Notes under the pieces: model-generated
The model's database searches: none
Told to the model about the DNA's origin: nothing
What the model saw: the letters and a program-made list of their open reading frames with translations, nothing else
Origin: Carideicomes alvinocaridis
Lineage (GTDB): Bacteria > Pseudomonadota > Alphaproteobacteria > Rhodobacterales > Rhodobacteraceae
Assembly: GCA_005473895.2 (NCBI GenBank)
Contig: SRJI02000042.1
Coordinates: 1 to 44,498, forward strand
DNA: 44,498 nt
Direction: 5' to 3'
Shown: positions 9,238 through 16,385 of the stretch, piece after piece
Layout: each line of letters opens with the position of its first letter
Position numbering within the stretch: the first letter of the stretch is position 1
Position numbers and translations under genes: made by a program

Positions 9238-9837
9238 TCAGGCCGCTTTCTTGCGACGACGCAGAGCGCCAAGACCGCCGAGAGCACCCACGAGCAGAAG
9301 GCCAGCGGCCGGGACCGGAACCGCTGCGGTGAAGGTCACACCGGTATAGGCCTTGTTGCCGAGACCTACGACGAAGTCGTCGTGCAGATCATAGGTGATG
9401 CGGTAGCCGTTGTCGAAAAAGACCGTGCCGACGCCGCCATTCTCCCATTCCAGGCTACCGGCACTAAGCAGACCGCCGACGGTCGCGAACCAGCCATCAC
9501 CGGTGGCGCCGCCGCCGCCGCCCGGAGGAGGAGCGGAGAAGTAGAGGCTCGCGGTCACATCGTAGGTTTTGCCACCCAGGCCGCTACCCGTGATCTCCCA
9601 CTCGATGAAGTTGTCGACGGTTTCGGTGAGGCTGCCGCTCACGACGTTCATGGAATGATCGCCGACGTAGTCGCCCACCAGAGTACAAGAACCTAAGCAG
9701 CCACCACCGGTCTCTTCCACGAGGATTTTCGAGTTGGGAGAGGTTGAGTCAAAGGTGAAGGTCGCAGCGCTGGCCACGGAAGCTGTCAGCGACGCGGCTG
9801 CGACGACCGACAGGGCAAGGATTTTCTTGCTGATCAT
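9238..9837 (-). CDS. VPVPA-CTERM sorting-signal surface protein
   Basis: This 199-aa exported protein has a clear signal peptide (basic MISKK, hydrophobic core, likely cleavage after ASVASA near residue 24). The mature region is rich in Gly, Thr and Asp with a Cys pair (GGGCLGSC), and no domain was recognised. The last 27 residues are a tripartite sorting signal: VPVPAAG, a hydrophobic helix with GALGGLG, then RRRKKAA. That is the arrangement recognised by the exosortase XrtD, encoded at 34580. The start ATG 9837 lies 5 nt after a strong AGGAG and overlaps the stop of the upstream gene by 4 nt, so it is the second gene of an operon. The protein is predicted to be moved to the inner membrane, cut at the VPVPA motif and released or linked to a surface molecule; the final attachment is inference from the family. 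Confidence 0.88.
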   Translation of the reverse strand: MISKKILALSVVAAASLTASVASAATFTFDSTSPNSKILVEETGGGCLGSCTLVGDYVGDHSMNVVSGSLTETVDNFIEWEITGSGLGGKTYDVTASLYFSAPPPGGGGGATGDGWFATVGGLLSAGSLEWENGGVGTVFFDNGYRITYDLHDDFVVGLGNKAYTGVTFTAAVPVPAAGLLLVGALGGLGALRRRKKAA

Positions 9838-10745
9838 GTTGTTAACTCCTGAGTATTGGTTGGTTGGTTGGTAATGCAGAGCCGGCGCTGGTCTCCGAAG
9901 CCGGCTCGCGGGATAATGCGGGTGACCCCGTTCTTGGTCTTGGATGCCGGAACCCGCTCGTAAATCCGGGCGGGGGGCACCATGAAAAACAGCTGCAGGC
10001 CCGTGGCCACGGACCGGCAGCTGTCAAAAGGGATCCGCCGTACCCGGAGCGGGCCGGCGGAGAGTGCTGGACCAACCAAGTCCCAGGAGCGGCCAGACGG
10101 CGGCGCCCGGTCCTCGGCGATCGCGTAACGGTTCTCGGCGCCGCCACTGCGGACGAGGCCGGCACATTCCGGGGCGAAGGCGGCGACGCAGGGGCCGCCC
10201 GGCATCCTCAACGCCAGGGAAAGACGGGAGAGAAGCTCGACAGGCCGCAGCCGGCGCGTGACGACGGGAGCCTCCGGCGCGGCGCGGCCGGTGCTGCCGC
10301 GCAGCGCACTCTGCAGCGGCTCGAGCTCGGCGCCCTTGCGCAGGGACGGAAAGGCATCCCGGCGGCGCTTGCCGAAAAGTCCCAGCCCCCCGAGGGCCGA
10401 GACCAGCAGCCAGCCCGCCATCGGCAGCGGCACCTCGCTGACCGGCGAGGTGATCGTCTTCCAGGCAGGCGTATGCTTCACGTCGTCCAGGAAACCCTCG
10501 AAGACGGTCGGGGGTACCACCAGGGGTTGCTCGCTTTCCGCGAGCATTCCGGGAACCCCCTCGGCCTCCTCGACACAGACCCCGGGGGTAACCCCGTCGG
10601 GTCCGAGGCAGGAATAGGGTGTCTCATCGGGGGAAAACGGGGTCTGCGTCGCGGCGAAGGCCGGTGCGGCAAGTCCTGCGCATACCAGCATCATGGCCAG
10701 AAGCCACCGGGCGAAACGCCACTGATATGTGAACAGGAAATCCAT
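9834..10745 (-). CDS. Exported protein with internal VPLP sorting signal and long C-terminal tail
   Basis: The start used is ATG 10745; a TTG at 10763 would add six residues. The protein is 303 aa. Residues 1-31 form a signal peptide (cleavage likely after AFA). Residues 32-104 are the short exported part with a Cys pair (C46, C57). VPLPMAG at 105-111, a hydrophobic stretch with SALGGLG, and KRRR at 126-129 form a complete VPLPA-type sorting signal. Such signals normally end the protein, but here 174 further residues follow. Third codon positions in the tail are still mostly G or C until near its end, so the tail looks genuinely coding and not random read-through. The stop overlaps the start of the next VPVPA gene (ATGA). 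A frameshift that destroyed an old stop is the main alternative. No function is recognised for either part. Confidence 0.7.
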   Translation of the reverse strand: MDFLFTYQWRFARWLLAMMLVCAGLAAPAFAATQTPFSPDETPYSCLGPDGVTPGVCVEEAEGVPGMLAESEQPLVVPPTVFEGFLDDVKHTPAWKTITSPVSEVPLPMAGWLLVSALGGLGLFGKRRRDAFPSLRKGAELEPLQSALRGSTGRAAPEAPVVTRRLRPVELLSRLSLALRMPGGPCVAAFAPECAGLVRSGGAENRYAIAEDRAPPSGRSWDLVGPALSAGPLRVRRIPFDSCRSVATGLQLFFMVPPARIYERVPASKTKNGVTRIIPRAGFGDQRRLCITNQPTNTQELTT

Positions 10746-10843
10746 TTCTGACAAAGGACTCAACTACACTACGCCAAAACGGGACGTTGACCTCGAATCT
10801 ATTAACACAACCTTTGCCCGAAATCCATCTTCCTCTTGCCTTG

Positions 10844-10855
10844 TTTTCGCCTCAT
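10844..10855 (-). promoter_or_regulatory. Candidate shared upstream element (variant copy)
   Basis: On the minus strand this reads ATGAGGCGAAAA, a 9 of 12 match to ATGTGGCGAGAT found upstream of two other VPxPA-CTERM genes. Its distance to the start codon at 10745 (98 bp between) equals that of the copy before the gene at 18324. Function is unproven. Confidence 0.25.
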
Positions 10856-11074
10856 TTGCAGGCGGAGCGGGGCTGGAACCCATCTTGCCCTCTCGATGAA
10901 ATGTGCTGCCGGGGCCGGGCCGCCGCATTGGTGCGCGCCAGGGCGGGACCGGTACGGATGCGCCGCCGGCTCACGGGGCGAGTCGGCTGAGGGGATCCGG
11001 GCCGCGGAACAATCCGACGCGTGAACCCCTCACTATCCTCGTTTCGTCAACATTCCTCCCGCCGCCAAACGAAA

Positions 11075-11106
11075 CGTGGCAAAAAAAGTGGATCTCTGTG
11101 GCAAAA
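11075..11106 (+). repeat. Direct repeat GTGGCAAAAA, two copies
   Basis: GTGGCAAAAA occurs at 11075-11084 and again at 11097-11106, a 22-bp period (about two helical turns). It sits in an A+T-rich patch between divergent surface-protein genes, about 310 bp before the start at 11417. Possible regulator-binding pair; no known regulator motif was recognised. Confidence 0.35.
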
Positions 11107-11416
11107 ATCTGGCGCCCCCGCGTCTTGCCGCTTCAACCCCGGCTAAGATGATGATATCGCCGCGCAATCCGGATAGGTGGCGGGCGCCCGAAACCGGCTT
11201 CGCCGCATGTCCGGACCGGCCCGGAGGCCCCCCGCGCCGGGGGGAGACATTGCCTTCCGGCCGCGCCGCCATAGCCTAGAAGGCAAGACCCGGCCGCCAG
11301 GCAGGGGCCCCGACGCCGACAGGGACATCTCCTCCGGCAAAGGGCTCCGAACCCCGGGCGGCCCGGGGCCGATCCGGGCCCCGAGAAACGCCTCAGAAAG
11401 ACGAGGAGACGACCTC

Positions 11417-12130
11417 TTGTTTCGCTTGATCACGGCCATGCTGCTGGCAGCTACCGGCCTCTTCACCACGCCCGACAGCAACGAGGCGTCGCTCCGCCAG
11501 GCGGATGTGGCGGACAACATCATGTTCGGCCCCGGGGACGTGTTCCAGGGGCTGGGCGGTGGCGCCCGCGCCGCGGGGCTCGCCAACGCCGCCGGGAGGG
11601 TCGCGGGCGGCGGCGCACCCTTCGCCTTCGGTCCGCTCTGGTCGGTGGACCGGCTGATCCGCAGCAGCTTCGAGACGGCCGGCGGCGATCTCTACAACGA
11701 TTTCTACGGGCTCCTGGCCGATGGCCGGCCGGGCCTGCAGGGCAATCCCTTCGCCTCCGATGCGACCGGCGGCTCCGGATGGGACCGGCTCGCCGACATT
11801 GCGGCGCCGGGATCCGGGTTCGGGGGCGGCACCGCCCGTCCGGGCGGAAAGAACAGCGTCACCCGGCCCCTCTTCGACAGCGCCGGGACCTCGAGCAAAG
11901 GCACCGGGTCGGGCAGCGGCGGCAGCCTGTTCCCGCTTCCGGGCGGCGGCGCCCAGGTCGCGGGCGGCCGGTCGAATGACGGGGTGACGAACGGGACGCA
12001 GGGCGAGAGCGGCAGCGCCATCGCGCCCGATGCCGTGGCGGCGGTCCCGCTGCCCGCCACGCTGCCGCTGCTGGCCGGCGCCCTGGGTCTTGCCGGCGCG
12101 GCGGGACTGCGGCGGCGGCGCCGGGGCTGA
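11417..12130 (+). CDS. VPLPA-CTERM sorting-signal protein
   Basis: The start chosen is TTG 11417 because AGGAG lies 9 bp upstream and the following residues (MFRLITAMLLAATGLF) form a hydrophobic export signal. An upstream in-frame ATG at 11177 would put 80 Arg/Pro-rich, non-protein-like residues ahead of it. The protein is 237 aa. The mature part is Gly/Ser/Asp-rich, with a low-complexity linker (GGGTARPGG, GSGSGGSLF) before the sorting signal. The last 28 residues are VPLPA, a Leu/Ala/Gly helix and RRRRRG. It is an expected substrate of the XrtD exosortase at 34580. No enzymatic domain was recognised; the composition suggests an extended surface protein. It is monocistronic: the next gene on the strand lies 350 bp away. 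Confidence 0.78.
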   Translation: MFRLITAMLLAATGLFTTPDSNEASLRQADVADNIMFGPGDVFQGLGGGARAAGLANAAGRVAGGGAPFAFGPLWSVDRLIRSSFETAGGDLYNDFYGLLADGRPGLQGNPFASDATGGSGWDRLADIAAPGSGFGGGTARPGGKNSVTRPLFDSAGTSSKGTGSGSGGSLFPLPGGGAQVAGGRSNDGVTNGTQGESGSAIAPDAVAAVPLPATLPLLAGALGLAGAAGLRRRRRG

Positions 12131-12479
12131 CTTGCCCCATTTTCCTGCGACGACATCCGGAGCGGAGATTCGGCCCGCCCGAACAGGGGCGGCGCCGGCC
12201 GATCCCTCCCCGGAAAAGGCGGGACAGCCCGCTGTGACGCCGCGCGACCCACTGCAGATTGTTCACGTTTCGGGCCCAGTTCCGGCCCCGCCCGGAGACT
12301 GGTTCCGAAGACTGGCGGTTTCGCCAAAAAAGTGTGTTTTCATAAGGAGTTCTCGCCGAATCTTCACGGTTTTACGGTTTGACTCCGACCGATCTTGAGT
12401 TAGGTAGGAATGTGGCGAGATCAGGGCACGCGCGTGTCGCGTGCGTGTCCTAAAAGGGACCCAAACCTCAGGAGTTGAG
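12131..12479 (+). other. Intergenic control region of the 12480 surface gene
   Basis: No gene. The first half is G+C-rich; from about 12310 it becomes A+T-rich. It holds ATGTGGCGAGAT (12410-12421), a 7-bp inverted repeat (12426-12444) and the strong AGGAG at 12470-12474 that fixes the downstream start. Confidence 0.5.
12410..12444 (+). promoter_or_regulatory. Candidate upstream element plus inverted repeat
   Basis: ATGTGGCGAGAT (12410-12421) is followed 4 bp later by GCACGCG-CGTGT-CGCGTGC, a perfect 7-bp inverted repeat. The same 12-mer occurs upstream of the VPLPA-CTERM gene at 18324, there followed by the palindrome TGTCGACA. Because the two genes share a sorting system, a shared regulator or promoter element is plausible but unproven. 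Confidence 0.35.
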
Positions 12480-13010
12480 ATGATTAAACTAAATGACATT
12501 ACGAAACTTGCAGGCGCAACTGCACTGGCTCTCGCCGTTCCGGCAATGGCCAGCGCTTCTGTTGTGCCAATGACGATCAACAATGACGCGCCCTATAGTC
12601 TCGACGACTACAGCGCCGTCTATCGCTGGGACACCGAGGATGAGTTTGAAGATACCAATACCTCAGGCCAAGAGTATTATTTCAAGTTTTCGGCATCTGA
12701 TCTTCCTCAAGGCACATTCAGCACAATCACTGTCAACACGCTCGGCGACTTCGAAGATCTCAAGATCGCTTGGTCCGCAAACCAATCGCTTGATTCTGAT
12801 GACACTTATATCCCCCTCAGTGGTTCGGTGGACTTCAGCTTCGCCGTGCCGGATAGCACGTACTATCTGGTGACATCCTATACTGGTCGCTCAAACGGAG
12901 GGAATTTGGACTATAGAATTTCTGCCGTGCCGGTTCCGGCCGCAGGCGGGCTGCTCCTGCTGGCGCTCGGTGGCCTGGGCGTCGCACGCAAGCGCCGCAA
13001 AGCGGCCTGA
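12480..13010 (+). CDS. VPVPA-CTERM sorting-signal surface protein
   Basis: The start is ATG 12480, 5 bp after AGGAG. The 176-aa protein has a signal peptide (MIKLNDITKLAGA, core, cleavage near AMASA). Its acidic mature domain, about 120 aa and rich in Tyr, Asp and Ser, looks like an all-beta fold (YYFKFSASDL, TITVNTLGDFEDLKI, DSTYYLVTSYTG). This resembles the bacterial pre-peptidase C-terminal or DVUA0089-type beta domain seen in other PEP-CTERM proteins, a tentative comparison. The last 27 residues are VPVPAAG, a hydrophobic helix with ALGGLG, and RKRRKAA, very like those of the protein at 9238. Base composition is clearly less G+C-rich than its neighbours, suggesting separate acquisition. 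A strong terminator follows. Predicted XrtD substrate displayed on or released from the cell surface. Confidence 0.88.
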   Translation: MIKLNDITKLAGATALALAVPAMASASVVPMTINNDAPYSLDDYSAVYRWDTEDEFEDTNTSGQEYYFKFSASDLPQGTFSTITVNTLGDFEDLKIAWSANQSLDSDDTYIPLSGSVDFSFAVPDSTYYLVTSYTGRSNGGNLDYRISAVPVPAAGGLLLLALGGLGVARKRRKAA

Positions 13011-13031
13011 TCGACCGATTCGATCTAGGAT

Positions 13032-13061
13032 AAGAAAGGGCCGCGCGAGCGGCCCTTTCTT
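13032..13061. terminator. Bidirectional intrinsic terminator
   Basis: AAGAAAGGGCCGC pairs perfectly with GCGGCCCTTTCTT (13 bp) around a GCGA (GNRA-type) loop. It lies between convergent stops at 13010 (+) and 13069 (-), and each arm gives a U-rich 3' edge in either direction, so it can end both transcripts. Confidence 0.9.
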
Positions 13062-13068
13062 CGCCCCT

Positions 13069-13995
13069 TCAGAGCTTACCCCCGGTCGCCTGGCGCAGCA
13101 TCCAGGCCATGCGCCGCAGCCGCAGCCGGACCAGCACCCCCGCCGCGCGCATCCGTTCGCCCAACCCGTCGAGCTTGGGGCTGAAAAAGACTTTCGGCAT
13201 GTGCACCAGCGCGCTTGCCGGCATGGCCAGCGCCTTCAGCGCCCAGCGAAGCCGCGACGCCCCGCCGGTATCGTTCAGCGCGAAGCTCTCCTGCGAGAGG
13301 CGCAGCCATTTCCGCCGCAGCTCCGCCCAGTCGGCCCTTGAGGGGTGGCTCACCTTCAGCCCGTCCTCGTAGATCAGCCGGTAACCCTTGGCCGTCGCCC
13401 GCAGGCTCCAGTCATTGTCTTCCGACACCCCGGTGCGGAAGCCGCCCACGTCGAGGAACACCGCCCGCGTGGTCACCAGGTTGCCGGCGCCGGAAAACCC
13501 CTGCCGCTCGACATAATCGCGGAAATTGAAGGCAAAGACCTTCTCGAAGGCCTCGGCGCCGCTGCGCGGGGGCGGCGTCTCGTCGAAGACGTCGACCCGG
13601 CCGCCGATCAGGTCCGCCCGCGGCGCCACCGCGCGGGCCGTGGCGACCCAGTCCTCGGCCGGCACGCAATCGGCATCGATGAAGGCCAGGACCGGCGCGC
13701 TGCTCTCCGCCACGCCGCGGTTGCGCGCGGGGCCGGCCCCCTTCTCGGGCTCGGTGAGGAAGCGCACCCGCGGAAAGCGCGGCTTCAACCGGTCCGGCGG
13801 GTCGGGGGAGGCATTGTCCACCACGAGGATCTCGGCGCCCTCGAGGTCGTTCTTCATCAGCTCGACAAGGCAGCGTTCGAGCCGGGCCACGTCGTTGTAA
13901 TGCGGGATGATGACCGCGATCTCCGGCGTCCCGGCCGGATCCGCCCCCTGGGGCTCCGCCTGGCCGGGCTCAGTAATACCCGTATTCGTATCCAT
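13069..13995 (-). CDS. Glycosyltransferase family 2
   Basis: This 308-aa protein has a GT-A fold starting at about residue 25: IAVIIPHYNDVARLERCL, then EILVVDNASPD, and the metal-binding AFIDADCVP near residue 110. GT2 enzymes transfer a sugar from a nucleotide donor with inversion. The middle part (FSGAGNLVTTRAVFLDVGGF) is typical of the acceptor-side loop. No transmembrane segment is evident, though the C-terminal 60 residues are Arg/Leu-rich and may lie on the membrane. It is the last gene of the minus-strand AAA ATPase-Wzz-kinase operon; its start lies 26 bp inside the kinase gene. The likely role is adding one sugar of the EPS repeat. Donor and linkage cannot be read from the sequence. 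Confidence 0.9.
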   Translation of the reverse strand: MDTNTGITEPGQAEPQGADPAGTPEIAVIIPHYNDVARLERCLVELMKNDLEGAEILVVDNASPDPPDRLKPRFPRVRFLTEPEKGAGPARNRGVAESSAPVLAFIDADCVPAEDWVATARAVAPRADLIGGRVDVFDETPPPRSGAEAFEKVFAFNFRDYVERQGFSGAGNLVTTRAVFLDVGGFRTGVSEDNDWSLRATAKGYRLIYEDGLKVSHPSRADWAELRRKWLRLSQESFALNDTGGASRLRWALKALAMPASALVHMPKVFFSPKLDGLGERMRAAGVLVRLRLRRMAWMLRQATGGKL

Positions 13996-14809
13996 AGGCC
14001 CCGTCCGTGTAGCGGCACTTGTTCAGCACCATTCCCATCACGTTGGTCAGCTCCGCCACCTGGCGTTCGGCCACGTCCAGCTGGGTCATGCTGGTCTTTT
14101 CCGCCGCCACCATGATCAGCGCGGCATCCACATGCTGGAGAAAGCCGAAATTGTCGTCGCTGGCCATCAGCGGCGGCATGTCGACCAGCGTGATGGCGGG
14201 TTGGTAGACCGCCTCGATGGCGTCCAGCGTGTCATGGGTCCGGCTGCTCTGCAGGATCTCCGAGGCGCGATTGGTGGCGCTGCCATTGAACCCGAAGGCC
14301 ACGTTCTCCTCGTAGCGCCTTCCATGGCTGGCAAAGCTCACCTCGCCCGAGAACACGTCGATCATGCCGTGATCGGGCCGCTGGCCCAGCATCCGCGACA
14401 GGCCGAAGCGGCGCAGGTCGAGATCGAGGACCAACGCCCGCAGCCCGGGCTGGCGCGACATGCTGAAGGCCAGGTTGGCGGCGGTGGTGGACTTGCCGCA
14501 ATTGCTGTGCGGCGAGACGATGGCGATGCGCTTCCAGCCGTTGGTGCGGGCCTGCTGCAGCATCCGCGTGCGCAGCATGTCGTAGGGGCCGGCCTCCTTG
14601 CCCTCGTGAAAGGCCACGAGCCGGTTGCGATGCATCAGCCGGTCCTGCAGCTTGACCGGGGCCAGCGCCTCCCAGGCCTGGTCGACCTCCGAGGGGGTGG
14701 TCTCCAGCACCGGCTCCGCCGGGGTGGCCGCCGCCGCCCTCTGGCCCGGCACGTCGCGGGTCTTCCGCTGGGCCCGGGCCTTTTCGATCGCTGCCTGAAG
14801 TCGTTCCAT
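13970..14809 (-). CDS. CpsD/CapB-type tyrosine autokinase (BY-kinase)
   Basis: The start is ATG 14809, with GGAGAG 12 bp upstream; an earlier ATG at 14848 runs into the Wzz gene. The 279-aa protein is a P-loop kinase domain: Walker A-like SPHSNCGKSTTAANLAF with K106, Walker A' VLDLDLRR (D129, D131), and the later ITLVDMPPL. The C-terminus has a Tyr cluster (YGYEYGYY), the usual autophosphorylation site. The P-loop lacks the common Gly-Glu-Gly and reads HSNCGKS, but keeps the Lys-Ser. It pairs with the membrane Wzz-like protein encoded 25 bp upstream, and the cycle of Tyr phosphorylation controls polymer length and export. The split between the membrane activator and the kinase is like the Gram-positive CapA/CapB layout and XrtA-type loci. 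Confidence 0.9.
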   Translation of the reverse strand: MERLQAAIEKARAQRKTRDVPGQRAAAATPAEPVLETTPSEVDQAWEALAPVKLQDRLMHRNRLVAFHEGKEAGPYDMLRTRMLQQARTNGWKRIAIVSPHSNCGKSTTAANLAFSMSRQPGLRALVLDLDLRRFGLSRMLGQRPDHGMIDVFSGEVSFASHGRRYEENVAFGFNGSATNRASEILQSSRTHDTLDAIEAVYQPAITLVDMPPLMASDDNFGFLQHVDAALIMVAAEKTSMTQLDVAERQVAELTNVMGMVLNKCRYTDGAYGYEYGYY

Positions 14810-14834
14810 CAGAATCTCTCCATCGGGAGGCCGG

Positions 14835-16385
14835 TCACCACCGCACACCCAGCTTGTTCATCGCCCTATCGGCCAGCAGGTCGAGGGGCAGGTAGTAGAC
14901 ATGCACGGCGTAGATCGCCGCGGGGATGCCGGTGAGGATCACCAGCATGATCAGCAGCTTGACGCCCCGCTGGGTGAAGAGCTGGCGCCGGGTCCGCACA
15001 TAGGGCAGCGTGGTGAGCGGGGTGATGTTGAACCGCTTGACCAGGTCCTCGGGCCGCCGCGGCGTGTTGTTGAGCAGCTCGATCAGCAGGATCAGCCCGA
15101 TCCCCGCCGCAATCCCCAAGAAGACACCGCCACCGGCAATCAGCACGCGGTTCGGCTTGGTGGGCTGGCTGGGCACGGCGGGCTGCTCGATCACCGAGAT
15201 CCGCTGGCCGCGCGACCGGGTCTCGATCCGCTCGCCGGTGCGGGCCTGGGCCAGCCGGTCCTCGGACTGGTTGTACTGGGACTGGAGGCTGGCATACCTG
15301 CGCTGCATCTCCTCCAGCGTGATCGACACTTCCGGCGTCGCGCCGATGCTCTCTTCCAGGGCCTCGAGCCGGGCCTCGATCTCGCCTTTCTGCTCCTCCA
15401 GCACCTTCGCCCGGCTCTCGAGCTCAGCCAACTGGATGTTGAGCACCGGGGGACGCCCCGGATCCTGCCCCTCTTCGTCCGAGGATCCGGAGGCCCCGAC
15501 CTTCGCTTCCAGCTCGGCGATCCGCGCACGCAGCAGCTTCACCCGGGGATTCTCCTCGGAATAGACCAGCAGCGCCTCCTCGAGCTGGGCGCGCATGTCC
15601 TGCAGCCGCCTCTGCTCGGGCGAGAGGCTGGCTTCGGCCTGCCGCGCGCCGCCACCCACCTGGCCGGTGGCCTCGTAGATCCGGATGAGCTGTTCGCTCT
15701 GGCGGCGGACCGTGGCGATGTCGCGGGTGATCTGGCTCAGCTGCTCCTGCAGGTTCGATTGCTGGCCCAGACGATATTCCAGGCTGTCGGGCAGCGCGCC
15801 CTGGTGGGCCTGCTTGTACTGCAGGATACGGGCGCTCTGCGCCTCGACCTCCTGGCCCAGCCGGTCCACCTCCTGCTCGAAGTAATCCAGCGTCTCGCCC
15901 GCCCGGCCGCGGCGGAACTCGGTATCCTGGCGCTGGATCAGCGTCAGGTACTCGTTGAGCACCGCCGCCGCCTTGCGCGCCTCGGGCGCCTCGAAGGTGA
16001 TCGACATCAAAGGTAGGGTATCGCGCCCGACGCGGGGGACGTCCATGGAGGTCCGAGCGCGCATCGCCTCGACGATCTGGTCGGGGTTCATCTCGTCCAG
16101 GTCCGGCAGCACCTCGAGCCGGCGGGCGATGTCTAGCATGTTCTCCCGGGTCAGCAGGCGCTGTTCCAGCAGGCGCAGCTGCTCCACCGGGTCGGTCTGC
16201 ACCGTGGAGGCGGCCAGTTCCTCGGGGATCTGCGGCCGTTCCACGATGATCTGCGTGCGGCTCTCATATGCCGGCGGCAGGGTCAGCGCCACGGTCACCG
16301 CGATGGCCGAGATGATCGTGGCGACCACCAGGAACCAGGGCAGGCGCCGCAGGAAAATCGAGAGATAGTAGCGGATATTCTCCAT
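14835..16385 (-). CDS. Wzz-type polysaccharide chain-length determinant
   Basis: The start is ATG 16385 (MENIRYYLSIFLRRLPWFL); its A is the last base of the preceding TGA (TGATG), so translation is coupled to the ATPase gene. The open frame upstream is the ATPase in another frame. The 516-aa protein has TM1 at about 14-36, a periplasmic Wzz domain with IIVERP and a long coiled coil (about 150-390, rich in Gln, Glu, Arg, Leu), TM2 at about 414-436 with the conserved Pro/Gly region, then a cytoplasmic stretch (TPRRPEDLVKRFNI). A third hydrophobic segment near 475-495 is unusual for Wzz. It sets the modal length of the EPS and activates the CpsD-like kinase downstream. Confidence 0.92.
   Translation of the reverse strand: MENIRYYLSIFLRRLPWFLVVATIISAIAVTVALTLPPAYESRTQIIVERPQIPEELAASTVQTDPVEQLRLLEQRLLTRENMLDIARRLEVLPDLDEMNPDQIVEAMRARTSMDVPRVGRDTLPLMSITFEAPEARKAAAVLNEYLTLIQRQDTEFRRGRAGETLDYFEQEVDRLGQEVEAQSARILQYKQAHQGALPDSLEYRLGQQSNLQEQLSQITRDIATVRRQSEQLIRIYEATGQVGGGARQAEASLSPEQRRLQDMRAQLEEALLVYSEENPRVKLLRARIAELEAKVGASGSSDEEGQDPGRPPVLNIQLAELESRAKVLEEQKGEIEARLEALEESIGATPEVSITLEEMQRRYASLQSQYNQSEDRLAQARTGERIETRSRGQRISVIEQPAVPSQPTKPNRVLIAGGGVFLGIAAGIGLILLIELLNNTPRRPEDLVKRFNITPLTTLPYVRTRRQLFTQRGVKLLIMLVILTGIPAAIYAVHVYYLPLDLLADRAMNKLGVRW

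Larger units (their letters stand above)
10746..11416. other. Divergent intergenic region between two VPxPA-CTERM genes
   Basis: No gene was found. The left part (10746-10860) is noticeably A+T-rich and should hold the minus-strand promoter. The central part is G+C-rich without recognisable sites. Around 11041-11160 it is A+T-rich again with two copies of GTGGCAAAAA 22 bp apart. Its length and the divergent flanking genes suggest two independent control regions. Confidence 0.5.
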
